A program made the position numbers and the translations under genes. The notes under the pieces were generated by a model. It was not told the DNA's origin. It saw nothing but the letters and a program-made list of their open reading frames with translations, and did not search any database. Shown here piece by piece: positions 10,806 through 19,648 of a stretch of 64,000 nucleotides of DNA. The DNA is from Helicobacter cetorum (lineage in GTDB: Bacteria > Campylobacterota > Campylobacteria > Campylobacterales > Helicobacteraceae): positions 1-64,000 of the forward strand of contig NZ_FZMR01000008.1 in NCBI RefSeq assembly GCF_900198405.1, given 5' to 3'. Each line of letters starts with the position of its first letter. Positions within the stretch are counted from its first letter, which is position 1.

Positions 10806-10811
10806 TATAAT
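10806..10811 (+). promoter_or_regulatory. Candidate promoter of the deacetylase/glycosyltransferase genes
   Basis: TGATTATAAT places a TATAAT box at 10806-10811 with an upstream TG, in the 104-base gap between the methyltransferase and the deacetylase. The start site would be near 10818, about 55 bases before the deacetylase ATG. If real, it lets genes 2-4 of the cassette be transcribed whatever the state of the methyltransferase. Confidence 0.5.
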
Positions 10812-10873
10812 TTTAGCATCAAAAAAGTGGGGGATTAATTTGTATTTTGTATTAAATTTTGTAAAAGGATTGA

Positions 10874-11724
10874 ATGGTGTTAAGAAGTTGGGCAGAAAGG
10901 GGTGCGAGTATGCTCTCGTATTTTCCGTTTATGCAAAAGTATTATGCGGGATTAGGGGCAATTTTTATGCTCCATAATGTTTTAAAAACGCAAGAAAAAA
11001 TAAAATTTGGTGATAATATGAATGTCTCACAAAAATTTTTAGAAAGTTTTATCAAGCGTTTGCAAATTAAGGGGTTTAGCTTTTTGGGTATTGATGAGTT
11101 ATGTGAGAATTTAATCAAAGAAAAGAGAATGAAAAAAGCGGTAGTGTTTAGCTTAGATGATGGGTATAAAAACACTTATACGAACGCTTATCCCTTATTT
11201 AAGGCGTATAATGTGCCTTTTGTGGTGTTTGTAGCGACTAAGTTTATAGGCACAGAAAATCATATGAGCATGCAAGAATTAAAAGCGTTACATAAGGATA
11301 AGCTTTGCACGCTTGGAGGGCATACACATAGCCATTATTCTTTAGCGACACTTGAAAATAAAGAGAGTGTTATAGAAGAAATCAGTTTAGCTAATCGCAT
11401 TTTAGAAGAAAATATCGGTGCAAAAATCAAGCATATTGCTTATCCTTATGGCTGTAAGAATAGCACGCAATTAAGAGAAGTAGAAGTGGTTAAGGAGTTA
11501 GGTTTAATAAGTGCTTGTAGCACAAGGCGTGGGGCGATTTATAAAGAGCATAAGGATTACCTTTCATGTTTGCCTAGAATTATTTTGAGAGAAAATTCTT
11601 CTTATAGGGCTATAGGGCGTTTAAGAAAAGCTCGTATTGTAAAATTTGGGGGGGGGGGGGCAGTTATTTGCCTAGAAATAATTATAATAAAGCCAAGTAT
11701 AAAAAGGCGGTCATAAATTTTTGA
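10874..11724 (+). CDS. Polysaccharide deacetylase (NodB type) with phase-variable C-terminus
   Basis: This carbohydrate esterase family 4 protein has all three NodB motifs: SLDDGY (metal Asp pair), GGHTHSHYS (metal His pair) and AYPYG. It should remove acyl groups from N-acetyl sugars of a surface glycan. A 13-G tract (11648-11660) lies 20-odd codons from the end. As written it gives a hydrophobic tail and a stop at 11716. With 14 or 11 G it reads GSYLPRNNYNKAKYKKAVINF and stops at 11724, overlapping the TTG start of the next gene as TTGA. The second form is probably native, giving about 283 residues. The catalytic domain is intact in both. Confidence 0.87.
11648..11660 (+). repeat. 13-G phase-variation tract in the deacetylase gene
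   Basis: A run of thirteen G lies near the 3' end of the deacetylase gene. Because it falls after the catalytic motifs, slippage swaps only the C-terminal tail and the position of the stop relative to the next start codon. One state (12 G) would end the protein five codons after the tract with Q-L-F-A. Confidence 0.95.
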
Positions 11725-12916
11725 AAATCTTACATATCAATGCCACAGAAAGTGGCGGAGCAGCAAAAGCATGTTTGAGATTGTATGAAGCTTTATTAAA
11801 AGCAAATATAAAAAGCGAAGTTTTAGTTCAAGAAAAAACAAGCGATAATGCTTTAGTACATAGCGCTAATTCTAAATTAAAAAGGATATTCAATAAAATC
11901 CGCCCTTATTTAGACAAAGCCCCCATTCTACTCTATCCTAATCGCACCAAAGCCCCTTTTAATCTCGCATGGCTACCCTTTACTCAGTGTTAAAAGAAAT
12001 TGATAGAATAAACCCTAATATTGTGCATTTGCATTGGATTGGGCGTGGAATGCTACCCATAAGAGATTTAGCTAAAATCAAACAACCTATCGTATGGAGT
12101 TTGCATGATATGTGGGCTTTTAGTGTTGGAGAACACTATATACAAGATGGATTAAAAACAACTTTATTAAATCAATATTGCTATAGCTCTAAGCAAAAGG
12201 CGTATCAAAAAATCCCTAACATGCATATTATAGGCTTAAGCCAGTGGCTTAGTTCTTGCGCTAAAGAAAGCGCACTTTTAAAAGATAAATTCCATTATTG
12301 TTTGCCTAATTGTGTGGATATAGATTTATTCAAACCTTTAGATAAAACATTTTGTAAAAAGCTTTTAAATATTTCTTCTACTAAAAAGCTTGTAGGTTTT
12401 GGAGCGATTAATGCGACAAATGATAAGAGAAAAGGCATAGATTTATTATTAGAAGCCTTAAAACTTTTAGATAAGAATTTAGACATTGAGTTAGTTATTT
12501 TTGGAGCTAATGAACCTAAAAACCCTATTGATTTAGGTTTTAAAACGCATTTTTTGGGGCATTTAAATGATGATTTTAGTTTGGTTGCTTTATATAATCT
12601 TTTAGATTGTGTGATTGTGCCAAGTCGCCAAGAAAATTTAAGCAATGTAATAATGGAAAGTTTAGCGTGTAAAACACCTGTTATAGGCTTTGATATAGGG
12701 GGTAATAGCGATTTAATAGAGCATCAAAAAAATGGTTATTTAGCAAAACCTTTTGAAATACAAGATTTAAAAAATGGCATTGAATGGGCAATAAATACCC
12801 CTAATTATGAAGAATTGTGTCAAAACGCTAGGATTAAGGTGTTAGAAAATTTTAGCGATGAGGTAGTGGCGCAAGAATATATTAAGTTGTATGAAAATAT
12901 ATTGAAAACATGCTAG
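11721..12916 (+). pseudogene. GT4 glycosyltransferase, split by a single-base frameshift
   Basis: The first 90 codons from TTG 11721 give a glycosyltransferase N-terminus (ILHINATESGGAAKACLRLY). They stop at 11993. The rest continues one frame over, from about 11975 to 12916, with VHLHWIGRGM, SLHDMWAF and the GT4 sugar-nucleotide motif (ENLSNVIMESLACKTPVIGFDIGGNSDLI). One extra base near 11976-11981 (CCCTTT to CCCCTTT) would join them into about 398 residues. The site is not a long homopolymer, so this looks like a mutation or sequencing slip and not phase variation. The sugar and acceptor are unknown. The gene overlaps the following glycosyltransferase by 7 bases. Confidence 0.82.
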
Positions 12917-13953
12917 ATTATGTAGTTGTTACGCATTTGCCGACTTTTTATAAAATCAATTTGTATAATGAGCTGGCGAAAAATTTAAAGATTTTTGTGG
13001 TGTTTTTAGCCTTAGATACGAATGAAAAAAGAGCTAGTGATTTTTCACATTTAGAAAATATTTCTTTTGAATACTTGCTTTTAAGCAAAGATTGCTTACA
13101 AAATCGCCCTGTGTTAAAAAATATTTTAAAGTTAAAAACCCTTTTAAAAAACCGCCCTACTAAAAAGGTGCTTATAAGTGGGTGGGATTGTTTGGAATTT
13201 TGGGCTTTGAGATTTTTAAATTCTAAGGATAAAAACGCCATTGTAGTGGAATCTAGCATTTATGAGAGCGAGATTAAAGGCTTAAAAGCATGGCTAAAAA
13301 AATTCTTTCTAAAAAAAATGAGCCTAGCTTTTGTGTGTGCTAAGGCTCATAGAGAGCTTTTAAAGACTTTAAATTTTAAAGGCGAAATCAGAGAAACTTT
13401 AGGCGTGGGTATCATTAATAAAATAAATTTTGAGCCTAAGCCTAGAAAATATTCTCAAAAATTCTTGTTTGTAGGGCGTTTGATTAAAGTTAAGAATTTA
13501 GAATTATTGATAGAAGTTTTTAAGGAATTACAAGATTATCATTTAAGTATAGTAGGGGTAGGGGAATTAGAAGAGAGCTTGAAAGAGCTTGCAAAAGGTG
13601 CTGTAAACATTCAGTTTTTAGGGGCTGTAGCTAATTCAAAATTGCCCTTTATTTATTTAGAGCATGACATGCTGATTTTAGCGAGTTTGAAAGAAACATG
13701 GGGGCTAGTTATAGAAGAAGCTTTGTATTACCAAAGACCTGTTATAGTGAGTGAGAATTGTGGAGCGAGCGCATTAATTCAACATGGTGTTAATGGTTTT
13801 ATTTTTAACCCTACTCATAAAGCTTTATTAAAAGAGATTATGCTTAATTTAAATGATGAAGCTTATCAGTTATTATTAGAAGGTGTAGAAAAATTTAGCA
13901 TAGATAAAAAGGATAAAAAACAAGTGGCTGTGTATAGCTGTGATAGGGATTAA
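12910..13953 (+). CDS. GT4 family glycosyltransferase
   Basis: This 347-residue retaining-type glycosyltransferase lacks a signal peptide and membrane spans. Its C-terminal nucleotide-sugar half shows FLFVGRLIKVKNLELLIEVFKEL, then VGVGELEE, LGAV, and the E-x7-E site (ETWGLVIEEALYYQRPVIVSENCGA). The N-terminal acceptor half starts VVVTHLPTFYKINLYNELAK, as in transferases for surface polysaccharides. The start overlaps the preceding glycosyltransferase. It is the only cassette gene that is plainly intact. The last 15 residues (KKDKKQVAVYSCDRD) look unlike the family end, so the C-terminus may be altered. Confidence 0.88.
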   Translation: MLDYVVVTHLPTFYKINLYNELAKNLKIFVVFLALDTNEKRASDFSHLENISFEYLLLSKDCLQNRPVLKNILKLKTLLKNRPTKKVLISGWDCLEFWALRFLNSKDKNAIVVESSIYESEIKGLKAWLKKFFLKKMSLAFVCAKAHRELLKTLNFKGEIRETLGVGIINKINFEPKPRKYSQKFLFVGRLIKVKNLELLIEVFKELQDYHLSIVGVGELEESLKELAKGAVNIQFLGAVANSKLPFIYLEHDMLILASLKETWGLVIEEALYYQRPVIVSENCGASALIQHGVNGFIFNPTHKALLKEIMLNLNDEAYQLLLEGVEKFSIDKKDKKQVAVYSCDRD

Positions 13954-14009
13954 AGTAATTTTAAGAATGCAAATAAGGATTAAAATTTGTTATTTTGAGT
14001 GATTGTAGC

Positions 14010-14015
14010 TATAAG
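14010..14015 (+). promoter_or_regulatory. Candidate promoter of the YceI-like gene and hemL
   Basis: TATAAG at 14010-14015 (in TAGCTATAAG) lies 60 bases before the YceI-like start codon. A second candidate, TACAAT at 14031-14036, would give a shorter leader. No -35 is seen for either. Confidence 0.4.
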
Positions 14016-14074
14016 CATGCTTTTTTACACTACAATAACAAGTGCCTTTAAGAGAAAATTACAAAGGATTTAAG

Positions 14075-14629
14075 ATGAAAAAATTAATGTTAGTATCTTT
14101 ATGTTTAGCAGGATTTTTACAAGCTGTGAATTTGGATATGTCTTCGGCTAAGATGACATGGACGGCTTTTAAAACTAAGGCTAAAACGCCAGTGAGTGGG
14201 AGCTTTGATAATATTACTTATAAATTAGGTAAATCTCAAAATAACTTGAAAACCCTTTTAGAAGGGGCAACTGCGAGCATGGATAGCTTGAAAGTCAATT
14301 TGGGCGATGAAACTAAAAACAAGAATGTTAAAGAAGCCTTTTTTGCTCTTTTTAAAAACGCTAATATTAAAGTAACTTTTAGAAATGTCATAGAAGGCGA
14401 AAAATTAGGCTCTCTTACTGCCTATGTGAAAATGAATGAAAAGCTGGTGAAAGTCCCTATGCAATACACTATCACAGATAATAAGCTTGTGATTAAGGGG
14501 GTCTTGGATTTATTGAGTTTTAGTTTGAAAAATGAATTAGCGAGTTTGGCTAAAAAATGCGAAAGCCAGCATGAAGGCTTGACTTGGTCGCAAGTTGAGA
14601 TTCAATTTGAAAGTTTAATTAAGGAATAA
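14075..14629 (+). CDS. YceI-like periplasmic protein
   Basis: This 184-residue exported protein starts with a clear signal peptide (KKLMLVSLCLAGFLQAVN). The mature part resembles the YceI lipocalin-like family (WTAFKTKAKTPVSGSFDNITY near the start, then alternating beta-strand sequence), whose members bind isoprenoid-like lipids. It matches the H. pylori HP0305 position in front of hemL. The start is ATG 14075, with AAAGGA 6 bases upstream; an in-frame GTG at 14042 has no binding site. The family assignment is moderate and the ligand is unknown. Confidence 0.8.
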   Translation: MKKLMLVSLCLAGFLQAVNLDMSSAKMTWTAFKTKAKTPVSGSFDNITYKLGKSQNNLKTLLEGATASMDSLKVNLGDETKNKNVKEAFFALFKNANIKVTFRNVIEGEKLGSLTAYVKMNEKLVKVPMQYTITDNKLVIKGVLDLLSFSLKNELASLAKKCESQHEGLTWSQVEIQFESLIKE

Positions 14630-14638
14630 ATGAGAATT

Positions 14639-15931
14639 ATGGAGTTATTGCATAGTATTAATGATTTCAATGAAGCTAAGCAAGTGATTGCTGGGGGGGT
14701 TAATTCACCTGTAAGGGCGTTTAAGAGTGTTAAAGGCACTCCACCCTTTATCTTAAAAGGTAAGGGGGCGTATCTTTATGATGTAGATGGCAATCACTAT
14801 ATAGATTTTGTGCAGAGCTGGGGGCCTTTGATTTTTGGGCATGCCAACGAAGAGATTGAAGAAAGTATCATCAATGCCTTAAAAAAAGGCACTTCTTTTG
14901 GAGCCCCTACAGAGTTAGAAACCACTTTAGCTAAGGAAATCATTACAAGTTATGATGGCTTAGATAAGGTGCGTTTAGTCAATAGTGGCACAGAAGCGAC
15001 TATGAGTGCGATACGCCTTGCTAGAGCTTATAGCCAAAAAGATGATTTGATTAAATTTGAAGGGTGCTATCATGGGCATAGCGATTCATTGTTAGTTAAA
15101 GCAGGCAGTGGGTGTGCGACTTTTAGCACGCCATCATCTTTAGGCGTGCCAAGTGATTTTAGCAAACACACTTTAGTGGCTCGCTATAATGATTTGAACT
15201 CTGTAGAAGAATGCTTTAAAAAAGGCAATGTAGGTTGTGTCATTATTGAGCCTATTGCGGGGAATATGGGATTAGTGCCAGCTAAAAAAGAGTTTTTGCT
15301 TGGCTTAAAAGCCTTATGTGAAAAATATCAAGCGGTGTTGATTTTAGATGAAGTGATGAGCGGGTTTAGGGCTAGTCTTAGTGGTTCGCAAGAATTTTAT
15401 AATATTGTGCCGGATTTAGTAACCTTTGGTAAGGTAATAGGTGCAGGACTTCCTTTAGCGTGTTTTGGAGGGCGTGCTGAGATTATGGACTTGCTCTCAC
15501 CTGTTGGGGGCGTGTATCAGGCTGGCACTTTAAGTGGTAACCCCCTAGCGGTGAGTGCGGGACTAAGCGCGCTTTATAAACTTAAAAGAGACAAAACTCT
15601 TTATGCTCGCTTAAACGCTTTAGCGATTCGTTTGACTCAAGGCTTAAAAGAGAGCGCTCAAAATTACAATATCGCTTTACAAACGCTTAATAGGGGGAGC
15701 ATGTTTGGCTTTTTCTTTAACGAAAGCGAAGTATGCAATTTTGATGACGCTTTAAAAAGTGATACGGAGATGTTTATAAAGTTCCATCAAAAAATGCTTA
15801 AAAAAGGCGTGTATTTAGCATGTTCAAGCTTTGAAACCGGCTTTATTTGTGAGCCTATGACTGAAGAGATGATTGATTTGGTTATTTTAAAAGCTAGTGA
15901 GAGTTTTGATGAGATTATCAAGGGCGTGTGA
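14639..15931 (+). CDS. hemL: Glutamate-1-semialdehyde 2,1-aminomutase
   Basis: This PLP enzyme of the C5 pathway converts glutamate-1-semialdehyde to 5-aminolevulinate for haem. Seen: [13 protein letters not shown], the [18 protein letters not shown] motif, LDEVMSGFR with the cofactor Asp, and the PLP lysine in [11 protein letters not shown]. Starting at ATG 14639 ([10 protein letters not shown]) gives 430 residues, which I recall as the H. pylori length. An in-frame ATG at 14630, closer to the AAGGA site at 14621, would add three residues. It follows the YceI-like gene with almost no gap and leads a run of four same-strand genes. Confidence 0.96.
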   Translation: MELLHSINDFNEAKQVIAGGVNSPVRAFKSVKGTPPFILKGKGAYLYDVDGNHYIDFVQSWGPLIFGHANEEIEESIINALKKGTSFGAPTELETTLAKEIITSYDGLDKVRLVNSGTEATMSAIRLARAYSQKDDLIKFEGCYHGHSDSLLVKAGSGCATFSTPSSLGVPSDFSKHTLVARYNDLNSVEECFKKGNVGCVIIEPIAGNMGLVPAKKEFLLGLKALCEKYQAVLILDEVMSGFRASLSGSQEFYNIVPDLVTFGKVIGAGLPLACFGGRAEIMDLLSPVGGVYQAGTLSGNPLAVSAGLSALYKLKRDKTLYARLNALAIRLTQGLKESAQNYNIALQTLNRGSMFGFFFNESEVCNFDDALKSDTEMFIKFHQKMLKKGVYLACSSFETGFICEPMTEEMIDLVILKASESFDEIIKGV

Positions 15932-15937
15932 ATTTTT

Positions 15938-16201
15938 GTGAAAAAGCCAAAATATTACAAGCTTATAGAAGGGGCGAATTATTTAAGCCTTGGATTGTCT
16001 ATGGTCGTGGCAATTCTTATTGGCGTGGCGATTGGTTATGGGCTTAAAAAACTTACGGGTATTTCATGGCTTTTTTGGCTTGGGGTTGTTTGGGGCGTTT
16101 TAGCAAGTTTTTTGAATGTCTATAAGGCTTATAAAAACATGCAAAAAGACTATGAAGAATTAGCCAAAGACCCTAAATACACCCATAAAACAAACATATG
16201 A
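15938..16201 (+). CDS. AtpZ/AtpI-family small membrane protein
   Basis: This 87-residue protein from a GTG start has two membrane spans (LSLGLSMVVAILIGVAIGYGL and LFWLGVVWGVLASFLNVYKAY) separated by a short loop, and a charged C-terminus. This layout and the GYGLKKLTG turn fit the AtpZ/AtpI family, small proteins linked to ATP synthase assembly. It is six bases downstream of hemL and overlaps the next gene by 4 bases. It is HP0307-like by position. The functional link to ATP synthase is family knowledge; no atp genes are nearby. Confidence 0.7.
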   Translation: MKKPKYYKLIEGANYLSLGLSMVVAILIGVAIGYGLKKLTGISWLFWLGVVWGVLASFLNVYKAYKNMQKDYEELAKDPKYTHKTNI

Positions 16202-16620
16202 TAGATGCAAAAAAACCCATGTGTCAAATCAAATGCTTGTTGATTTTACTAGCTATCAATATTATTAGTGTCATAATCATTGGTTATTTCAAAATATTTC
16301 AAGGGGTTTTGAATTTTGAAGGGGGTTTTTTAGGGTTTTTTATCGTAGTGTTGTCTTCGTATTATGGTATTAAAAAGCAGTTAAGAGAAAAAAATTTAGA
16401 AAATCCACAAGAGAAAGAAAATAACCCTACAAAGTTTCAAAAATTCGCCCTAGGTTTGGAAATGTCTTTTAATTTATGGCGTTTAGGGGGGTATATCGTT
16501 TTATTAGGTATTTTAGGTTTGCTTTTGTATTTTCATCTTTTTAATGGGCTGATGTTTCTTGTGGGCGTGTTTGTTGGTTCGCTTTCTAGTGCGTTACTAA
16601 GATTTTTGAAAAATAGGTAG
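16198..16620 (+). CDS. Hypothetical membrane protein (HP0308-like)
   Basis: I do not recognise a family in this 140-residue protein. It has an N-terminal span (CLLILLAINIISVIIIGYF), a second (GFLGFFIVVLSSYYGI), a charged linker rich in Lys, Glu and Asn, then two more spans (GYIVLLGILGLLLYF and GLMFLVGVFVGSLSSALL). The start overlaps the preceding gene (ATGA). Its position between the AtpZ-like gene and selB suggests co-transcription from hemL. Confidence 0.75.
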   Translation: MIDAKKPMCQIKCLLILLAINIISVIIIGYFKIFQGVLNFEGGFLGFFIVVLSSYYGIKKQLREKNLENPQEKENNPTKFQKFALGLEMSFNLWRLGGYIVLLGILGLLLYFHLFNGLMFLVGVFVGSLSSALLRFLKNR

Positions 16621-16625
16621 GCTTT

Positions 16626-18368
16626 TTGGAATACTTGCTTGTAGGGGTTTTAGGGCATATTGACCATGGAAAAAGCTCGCTAATAAGAGCGATGAATGGG
16701 TTTTGGGGGGATAGTTCTAAAGAAGAAATGAGACGCTCTATTACGATTGAGCCTAGCTTTTCGCATTTAGAGTTGGAAAATAGAATGATTGCCTTTGTGG
16801 ATACGCCAGGGCATGAGAGCTTGATTTCTAAAACGATTAATGCGAGCTTGAGTTTGGATTTGAGCTTGTTAGTTGTGGATATTAATGAAGGGATAATGCC
16901 TCAAACTAACGAGCATTTGCTTGTATTGAACGCTTTAAACATTCCTTTTTTATTAGTGTTGAATAAATGCGATTTGTGCAAAGATTTAGAGAGTAAAAAA
17001 GCTCAAATTTTAAAAAATCTTCCTCAAAGTGTGGGGGTTATAGAAACAAGCATTTATGATAGCCAAAGCATAGAGAATTTAAAACAAGCCCTTTTGAATT
17101 ATGCAATAACGAATAAAAATGGAAAAAAAGACGGCTTTTTTAGAATGTATGTAGATAATGTGTTGCATAAACATGGCTATGGCACGATTATTTTAGGCAC
17201 CATTTATCAAGGCATTATCCATAAGGGTGATAAGATTTTCATTAATGATTTGAAAAAAGAAAGTGTAATCAGAGCCTTACAGGTTCATAAAGTTGAAGTA
17301 ACAAATGCACAAGCTCATAGCAGAGTGGCACTCAATCTTAAAAATATAGAGACTAAAGAGCTTAAAAATGGCATGTGCATAAGCCCTAAAGCCAAAATGC
17401 GTGGGTTTGATAAAATAGATATTTTTACTCGCACCCCTTTAAAACACTTGCAATGCGTGAATATTCAAATTGGTGCTAAAAAATCTCTTGCTAGAGCGCT
17501 AAGTTTGGGCGAGAATTTTTATACTTTAGAATTAGAAGAGCCTTTTTTTGTGTGTTTTAAGGATTTGGGGGTAGTTAGTGTGGCTAATAGGGTGGTGGGG
17601 GGTTTAGAAGTTTTAAGCCCGATTACTGACCCCTTAAACAAAGCGTTAAAATTAGAGCTTTTAAAAGCCCTTAAAATTGATGGTTTTAAAAAAGCCTTTG
17701 AATTGCTAGCCTTAGGGCATTTAAAAGGCTTTGGGCTAGGGTGTGTGGAGCAACGCTTTAATCTCAAATTAGATGAAGCTTTAGAAATTGCCAAAGAAAC
17801 GAATTTACTTTTAGATGAAGAAAATGTAACCTTGTATTCTTTGAAAGCCTTAGAAAGACGCATTAAATTCTATCGTTCTAAACTCTCTTCAAGCACTCTT
17901 TTTGGAGCGAGTGATTTTTTAAGCCTTCAAGCTTTAGAAACTTTAAGAGAACTAGGCGAATTAGACAAAAAAGATGGTTTGTATCTCAAAAAGGGCTTAA
18001 AGATAGATAATATTAAAAATAAGCTTAGCCAAAGCATGCTTGAATTTTTAGAAAATCCTACGCCCCTAGCCCCCTATAATCTCTATGAGACTTTAGACTT
18101 AGATAGAGTAACGGGCGATAATTTATTAAAAGGCTTGACTAAGGCTAAAAAAGTGGTGCGATTGAATAAGAATGTGTTTGTGGGAGCCATAACGCTTAGC
18201 AAAATTTTAGCTCAAATGCGTTCTATCATTCTTAAAGATGGTTTTATAGATGTGAGTAATTTTAAAAAGCATTTAGAAATCTCTCGTAAATATTTAATCA
18301 ACTACTTAGAATACTTGGATAGTTTTAAGGATATTAAGCGTGAAAAGGACAGGCGGTATTTAGGGTAA
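16626..18368 (+). CDS. selB: Selenocysteine-specific elongation factor SelB
   Basis: This 580-residue translational GTPase has G1 GHIDHGKSSL at residues 10-19, RSITIEPSF in the switch I position, G3 DTPGHE, and G4 NKCD. Then come EF-Tu-like beta-barrel domains and a long C-terminal region ending in winged-helix-like segments (KILAQMRSIILKDGFIDVSNFKKHLEISRKYLINYLEYLD). That tail is what sets SelB apart from EF-Tu and IF2, and the length is close to E. coli SelB. SelB delivers Sec-tRNA to UGA codons at a SECIS hairpin. The start is TTG, 6 bases after the preceding stop. No selA, selC, selD or selenoprotein gene is in this window. Confidence 0.92.
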   Translation: MEYLLVGVLGHIDHGKSSLIRAMNGFWGDSSKEEMRRSITIEPSFSHLELENRMIAFVDTPGHESLISKTINASLSLDLSLLVVDINEGIMPQTNEHLLVLNALNIPFLLVLNKCDLCKDLESKKAQILKNLPQSVGVIETSIYDSQSIENLKQALLNYAITNKNGKKDGFFRMYVDNVLHKHGYGTIILGTIYQGIIHKGDKIFINDLKKESVIRALQVHKVEVTNAQAHSRVALNLKNIETKELKNGMCISPKAKMRGFDKIDIFTRTPLKHLQCVNIQIGAKKSLARALSLGENFYTLELEEPFFVCFKDLGVVSVANRVVGGLEVLSPITDPLNKALKLELLKALKIDGFKKAFELLALGHLKGFGLGCVEQRFNLKLDEALEIAKETNLLLDEENVTLYSLKALERRIKFYRSKLSSSTLFGASDFLSLQALETLRELGELDKKDGLYLKKGLKIDNIKNKLSQSMLEFLENPTPLAPYNLYETLDLDRVTGDNLLKGLTKAKKVVRLNKNVFVGAITLSKILAQMRSIILKDGFIDVSNFKKHLEISRKYLINYLEYLDSFKDIKREKDRRYLG

Positions 18369-18379
18369 GAGCATAAAAA

Positions 18380-19324
18380 CTAATCTCCTACTTTTTTGGT
18401 ATCGGTTTGAATTTTGATAGGAAAAAGAACCACAAAACTTAAAACCAAACAAACACTATAGAATAGCAAAAACCAAAAAATAGCCCAAATACCCTAAGAA
18501 CACGCTAAAGATATACGAAAAAAGTGCTTGAAAAATACCAAAAGAAAATGTAAGCCAAGAAGAAGCTCTAGCAAAATGTTGTGTGCCGACAATATTTAAA
18601 GCCATCATGTTAGTTAGATTGACATTGGCGGTTGTGGTTGCTCCCATCATAAATATGCTTTTACAGAGAGACTTGGTGGAAAAAAATGGGTAAAAAACAT
18701 GCTATAGATTTTAGAATAAGTAAAAATATATGTGCTTTTTTAATCCCTAGAATGTGAGCGATTGAGCCACTTAGCAAAGAGCCAAGTGTTGCTAAGAAAA
18801 CAAAAAAACGCCCATGAAGTTCCATCAATAGTGGGAGAGATATTTAAATTACGAATTAAATAATCAACCCAAAAAAGTGTGTGTGGCAAAAAACCAATTG
18901 CATTAAGGGCGTAAGAGATAATGAGTAGCCATAAAAAAGGGGGTAGTTTAAACTTGTTTTCTTCTTGTTTGTTTGGCTTATTCACAAAAGAAAGATTTTT
19001 TAACCAAATCAATGCACAAACAAATGCTATAAAGCAACTACTTCCTAGAAAAATCCATGTCAACTTGATATTGTAGGAACTAATAAGGGGCAGAATAAAC
19101 TAACTCAAAGATAGCACCAATGCCTATACCACTAAAAATAAACCCACCTATTTTGGCTCTTTGATTTTCCTTGATGTATGGTAAAGATAGTGGGGCGGCT
19201 AAAATCATCAAAGCGCTACTAGCCACGCCCTTACAAAATAAGTGGTGGGATTAAGACAACATAGCCAAAACGAGCTAGACCGTTAGATACAAAGGTTCCT
19301 AAAAAGCAGACAAATACACGCATT
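18380..19324 (-). pseudogene. Decayed MFS transporter (YbfB/YjiJ-like)
   Basis: Read on the minus strand from ATG 19324, fragments of one transporter appear in order in different frames: FLGTFVSNGLARFGYVVLIP, then SSALMILAAPLSLPYIK and GGFIFSGIGIGAIF, then a 107-codon piece with LPPFLWLLIISYALNAIGFLPHTLFWVDYL and GTSWAFF, then TTTANVNLTNMMALNIVG, and a last piece ending PIKIQTDTKKVGD at TAG 18380. The opening segment and GIGIGAIF fit the YbfB/YjiJ family of MFS proteins. Several frameshifts and internal losses make a working product impossible. It is convergent with selB. Confidence 0.85.
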
Positions 19325-19404
19325 TTTTAGTCCTTAACAGAAACTACAAATAATAAAAACAAGATTTATTTTTGTGTTATATTGAAACTTGTAGGTCTAT
19401 GGTG

Positions 19405-19410
19405 TATAAT
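19405..19410 (+). promoter_or_regulatory. Promoter of the tautomerase gene
   Basis: TGTATAAT places a perfect TATAAT at 19405-19410 with an extended TG. The predicted start is near 19417, followed by AAGGAG (19434-19439) and the ATG at 19445. Confidence 0.65.
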
Positions 19411-19444
19411 GCGAGCGAGATAGAATTAAAATTAAGGAGTGTTT

Positions 19445-19648
19445 ATGCCATTTGTTAATGTCCGTATCACAAAAGAACAAGGTTGCCCTACAACTGAACA
19501 GAAAAAGGAGCTTATTGTGGGAATTACAGAGCTTTTATCAAAAGTGCTTAATAAGAACAAGGCTTCTGTGGTTGTTATTATTGATGAAATAGACACTGAT
19601 AACTATGGGTTAGGTGGAAAGAGTATTACTGAAGTGAGAAAACATTAA
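19445..19648 (+). CDS. 4-oxalocrotonate tautomerase family protein
   Basis: This is a 67-residue tautomerase-superfamily subunit. Starting at ATG 19445 places Pro directly after Met, so the mature protein would carry the catalytic N-terminal proline (PFVNVRITKEQG). AAGGAG 5 bases upstream fixes this start over the GTG at 19439. The rest (LSKVLNKNKASVVVIIDEI, YGLGGKS) matches the small hexameric 4-OT type; H. pylori HP0924 (DmpI) is the nearest family member I know. The physiological substrate is unknown. Confidence 0.9.
   Translation: MPFVNVRITKEQGCPTTEQKKELIVGITELLSKVLNKNKASVVVIIDEIDTDNYGLGGKSITEVRKH

Noticed and set aside
11970-11993. Programmed -1 ribosomal frameshift in the glycosyltransferase
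   Set aside because: CTACCCTTTACT is not a slippery X-XXY-YYZ heptamer in the right phase, and I saw no obvious downstream stem.
11969-12916. Reading the second part of the split glycosyltransferase as a full gene from ATG 11969
   Set aside because: The N-terminal half of the GT4 fold is in the other frame just upstream; the ATG has no ribosome site.
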